Below are positions 6,466 to 8,974 of a stretch of DNA of 8,974 nt, piece after piece. The stretch is from an uncultured Eubacteriales bacterium (lineage in GTDB: Bacteria; Bacillota; Clostridia; Lachnospirales; Lachnospiraceae), in assembly GCA_949286775.1 (NCBI GenBank), contig CASEDW010000035.1, forward strand, positions 1 through 8,974, given 5' to 3'. The translations under genes and the position numbers were made by a program. How positions within the stretch are numbered: the first letter of the stretch is position 1; the number at the start of each line of letters is the position of its first letter. The notes beneath the pieces are model-generated. The model worked only from the letters and a program-made list of their open reading frames with translations. It was not told where the DNA came from and searched no databases.

Positions 6466-7488
6466 ATGAAGATAGTAGTTTTGGCCGGAGGAACAAGTAC
6501 GGAAAGAGCTATTTCAATAGTGTCGGGAACGGAAGTTGCCGCCGCGCTGCAGGGAAGAGGCCACCAGGTGTTTTTGCTCGATGTTTTCTGCGGATGTTCT
6601 GACGAGGAGGCGGCGGGCGCGTTCGAAAGAGAGTGCAGCATTGCCTCTGTCGTAAGAAAGATGGAGGAAAACAGCAAAAATATTAAAGAGCTGATAAAAA
6701 ACCGCCGGGAGTTCATAGGACCAAATGTCATTGAAATATGCCAGAAAGCCGATATCGTTTTTATGGCGCTTCACGGAGCAAACGGCGAAGACGGAAAGAT
6801 TCAGGCTGTTTTTGATCTTTTCGGCATCAGATATACCGGTACTGATTATTTAAGCAGCGCTATTGCTATGGACAAAGGACTGACGAAACAGTTCTTCAGA
6901 TGGAACAATGTTCCGACTCCTAAAGGATCGGTTATCAAAAAAGGCGACATCGATATTTCCTACAGGCAGTTTGATATCGAACTTCCCGTTATCGTAAAGC
7001 CGTGCTGCGGAGGCTCCAGCGTCGGAGTTACGGTGGCTTATACAAATGAAGAATATACGGAAGCGCTTAAAGAGGCTTTTTATTATGAAGACAAGGTAAT
7101 AGTGGAAGAATATATCGAGGGAAGAGAGTTTTCCGTAGCCGTTATCGACAATAAGCCGTATCCTATAGTTGAGATCGCGCCCATCAAAGGATTTTATAAT
7201 TATGAAAACAAGTATAAAGCCGGTTCGACAGTCGAAACGTGTCCCGCGAGAATTTCAGATGAACTCACGGCAAAGATGCAGAAGATGGCTGTAGACGGCG
7301 CTAAGGCCCTCGGTATCACGGGATACTGCAGGCTCGACTTTATGATGGACGAAAACGATGATATATACTGTCTTGAAGCGAATACGCTTCCGGGAATGAC
7401 GCCCACAAGCCTTATACCTCAGGAAGCGGCTGTTTTGGGAATAAGCTTCCCGGAACTTTGCGAAAAACTTTTAGGACTTTCACGGTGA
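6466..7488 (+). CDS. ddl: D-alanine--D-alanine ligase
   Basis: ATP-grasp ligase of 340 residues that joins two D-alanines in the cytoplasm to make the dipeptide used by MurF. Motifs are GGTSTERAISIVSG near the N-terminus with the conserved Glu13, LHGANGEDGKIQ, YTGTDYLSSAIAMDKGLTK, the glycine/serine loop GGSSVG (182-187), the omega loop FYNYENKY (243-250), RLD (289-291) and the metal-binding EANTLPGMT (304-312, Glu304 and Asn306). The Tyr-type omega loop fits D-Ala-D-Ala rather than the D-Ala-D-lactate ligases such as VanA; this is an inference from family knowledge. The ATG at 6466 was chosen for GAGG at 6457-6460 and the standard 'MKIVVLAGG' start; a TTG 33 bases upstream is in frame but lacks support. 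The stop overlaps the murF ribosome site. Confidence 0.95.
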   Translation: MKIVVLAGGTSTERAISIVSGTEVAAALQGRGHQVFLLDVFCGCSDEEAAGAFERECSIASVVRKMEENSKNIKELIKNRREFIGPNVIEICQKADIVFMALHGANGEDGKIQAVFDLFGIRYTGTDYLSSAIAMDKGLTKQFFRWNNVPTPKGSVIKKGDIDISYRQFDIELPVIVKPCCGGSSVGVTVAYTNEEYTEALKEAFYYEDKVIVEEYIEGREFSVAVIDNKPYPIVEIAPIKGFYNYENKYKAGSTVETCPARISDELTAKMQKMAVDGAKALGITGYCRLDFMMDENDDIYCLEANTLPGMTPTSLIPQEAAVLGISFPELCEKLLGLSR

Positions 7489-7497
7489 GAATTAATT

Positions 7498-8868
7498 ATG
7501 ATTACATTAAAACTTTCAGAAATTCAGCAGGCCTGCGGCGGAGAGCTTTACGGCGGCAAAGACGCTGATATAACAAATATTACTACCGACAGCAGAAAGG
7601 CTGTAAAGGGCAGCCTTTTTGCCGCGATAAAAGGAGAAAGAACAGACGGACATAATTACATAGAAGCTGCCACACGACTCGGTGCGGCAGCTGTTCTATG
7701 TGAGAAAAAACCGCAAAATACAGAAATATCGTATATCCTGACGGGCTCTACTCTTAAAGCTCTTCAGGATATTGCTGCATATATGCTAAATAAAAAAAAT
7801 ATAATAAGAGTCGGGATCGGAGGCAGCGTAGGAAAGACAAGCACGAAAGAAGCCGTCGCTTCTGTCCTCGAACAGAAGTTTTCTGTCTTGAAAACCAAGG
7901 GCAACTATAACAATAATCTCGGTGTTCCGCTGACAATATTTAATCTTGAAGAGGAAAATGAAGCGGCTGTTATTGAGATGGGAATCGATGATTTTAACCA
8001 GATGGATGAACTTGCTTCGATAGTGCGCCCGAATATCTGCGTTCTTACAAACATAGGAGACTGCCATCTTGAAAATCTCGGTGACAGAAACGGCGTTTTA
8101 AAGGCAAAAACCGAGATGTTTAATTATCTTAACGAGGGAGACAGCATAGTTCTCAACGGAGACGACGAACATCTTTCAACAGTAAAATGCGTAAAAGGCA
8201 TAAGCCCCGTATTTTTCGGATTGAAGCCTGAAAATGACTTTTACGCTGACGGTATATCGGATTTGGGACTTAACGGCACAGTGTGCGATATTCATACTCC
8301 TGACGGAGTATTTAACGTGCATGTTCCGAAGCCGGGAATACATATGGTTTACAACGCGCTGGCGGCAACTGCTGTAGGACGTATACTGAATTTGAGCTTT
8401 GAAGAGATCAAATCAGGAATAGAAGAGCAGGAGAACGTTTCGGGAAGATTTAATATTATAAATGAAAACGGTATCCGCATAATAGACGACTGTTACAACG
8501 CTAATCCGATGTCGATGAAAGCTTCCCTTGAAGTTCTCGACAAGGCGGACACGAGAAAAGTGGCGGTTTTGGGAGACATGGGAGAGCTTGGCGAAAATGA
8601 AGAAAAACTTCATGAAGAAGTTGGAGAAAAAGCGGCGGCGTTAAATATCGACCTGCTTATAACCATAGGCTCTTTAAGCAAAATGACGGCGCAGGCGGCG
8701 ATGAAAAATCCGAAGCTGAAAGTTGTTATGTTTGACGATATGGAGGATTTTAAGGCGGAAGCTCCAAAACTGATTAAAAAAGGCGATACCGTTCTCGTAA
8801 AGGCGTCTCATTTTATGAAATTTGATCTGATTGTTAATTTCTTAAGAGAAACAGAACTGGACAACTGA
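7498..8868 (+). CDS. murF: UDP-N-acetylmuramoyl-tripeptide--D-alanyl-D-alanine ligase
   Basis: Cytoplasmic Mur ligase of 456 residues that uses ATP to add D-Ala-D-Ala to the UDP-MurNAc tripeptide, the last cytoplasmic step in building the pentapeptide precursor. The three Mur domains are recognisable: an N-terminal UMP-binding part (about 1-95, with TDSRKA and GSLFAAIKGERTDGHNY), a central ATPase with P-loop GSVGKTS (109-115, Lys113), then NYNNNLGVPLT, EMGIDDFNQM and TNIGDCHLENLG, and a C-terminal ligase domain containing DDCYNANP (330-337) and LGDMGELGE. Length is normal. The ATG at 7498 follows GGTGAG (7484-7489), which overlaps the ddl stop; the gap is nine bases, so it is co-transcribed and probably translationally coupled with ddl. 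No intrinsic terminator with a T-tract follows; repeat copy 2 begins 28 bases downstream. Confidence 0.95.
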   Translation: MITLKLSEIQQACGGELYGGKDADITNITTDSRKAVKGSLFAAIKGERTDGHNYIEAATRLGAAAVLCEKKPQNTEISYILTGSTLKALQDIAAYMLNKKNIIRVGIGGSVGKTSTKEAVASVLEQKFSVLKTKGNYNNNLGVPLTIFNLEEENEAAVIEMGIDDFNQMDELASIVRPNICVLTNIGDCHLENLGDRNGVLKAKTEMFNYLNEGDSIVLNGDDEHLSTVKCVKGISPVFFGLKPENDFYADGISDLGLNGTVCDIHTPDGVFNVHVPKPGIHMVYNALAATAVGRILNLSFEEIKSGIEEQENVSGRFNIINENGIRIIDDCYNANPMSMKASLEVLDKADTRKVAVLGDMGELGENEEKLHEEVGEKAAALNIDLLITIGSLSKMTAQAAMKNPKLKVVMFDDMEDFKAEAPKLIKKGDTVLVKASHFMKFDLIVNFLRETELDN

Positions 8869-8895
8869 GGGAAAAAATACGATAATAATATGAGT

Positions 8896-8946
8896 CAAGG
8901 GACAAATGGACACAAATCGGATGTTTACATACGATTTTGTGTCTAT
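8896..8946 (+). repeat. Palindromic repeat element, copy 2
   Basis: Bases 8896-8923 match 717-744 at 27 of 28 positions. Here the fold is longer: 8906-8919 pairs with 8932-8946 over 14 pairs, with one G-U pair and one bulged T (one of 8935-8938), around a 12-base loop. Only the left half is shared with copy 1; the right arm and loop differ. It lies 28 bases after the murF stop with no gene recognised beyond it, and may continue past the window edge. It has no downstream T-tract, so I do not call it a terminator, though it could protect the operon's 3' end. Confidence 0.75.
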
Positions 8947-8974
8947 GAGGACCGCAAAAACATGAGGATGTAAT

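Noticed and set aside
8890..8973. A 27-codon open frame (ATG at 8890, TAA at 8971) across repeat copy 2
   Set aside because: It lies mostly over the repeat element, the only GAGG-like sequence is about 18 bases upstream, and the peptide matches nothing recognisable. It is more likely chance.

Overview
The window is a gene-dense stretch with every convincing gene on the + strand. It suggests a low-to-moderate GC Gram-positive bacterium of the Clostridia type. The clues are strong AGGAG/GAGG-type ribosome binding sites, heavy use of AGA/AGG arginine and ATA isoleucine codons, an L,D-transpeptidase of the Firmicutes two-domain-plus-YkuD layout, and a TTG start codon. This is an inference from style and protein families; there is no rRNA or other taxonomic marker.

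Region 1 (2-2537) is a molybdate-type ABC importer, modA-modB-modC. modA is cut by the left edge and lacks its start and signal peptide. modB and modC follow closely. Two structures stand out here. A palindromic repeat element lies across the modA stop codon. A perfect 9-bp GC-rich hairpin followed by a T-tract, with the form of an intrinsic terminator, lies inside the modB coding sequence.

Region 2 (2538-4909) holds two single genes. One is a COG1092-like SAM-dependent methyltransferase, preceded by a candidate extended -10 promoter and a perfect 10-bp palindrome. The other is a subgroup Ic aspartate-type aminotransferase.

Region 3 (4892-8868) is a peptidoglycan precursor and cross-linking operon: a membrane-anchored L,D-transpeptidase, D-alanine--D-alanine ligase (ddl) and murF. 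A near-consensus promoter (TTGGCA-17-TATAAT) sits in the last codons of the aminotransferase gene and points into it. Ddl makes D-Ala-D-Ala, MurF attaches it to the UDP-MurNAc-tripeptide, and the transpeptidase would act outside the membrane on the resulting wall stems.

Region 4 (8869-8974) has no clear gene. It contains a second copy of the palindromic repeat, 27 of 28 bases identical to the copy at the end of modA.

The protein content is ordinary. No defence system, CRISPR array, prophage or transposase gene is visible. The unusual material is at the nucleotide level: the dispersed repeat, its relation to the modA stop codon, and the terminator-like hairpin inside modB. No gap exceeds 300 bases; the largest gene-free interval is 2538-2675.
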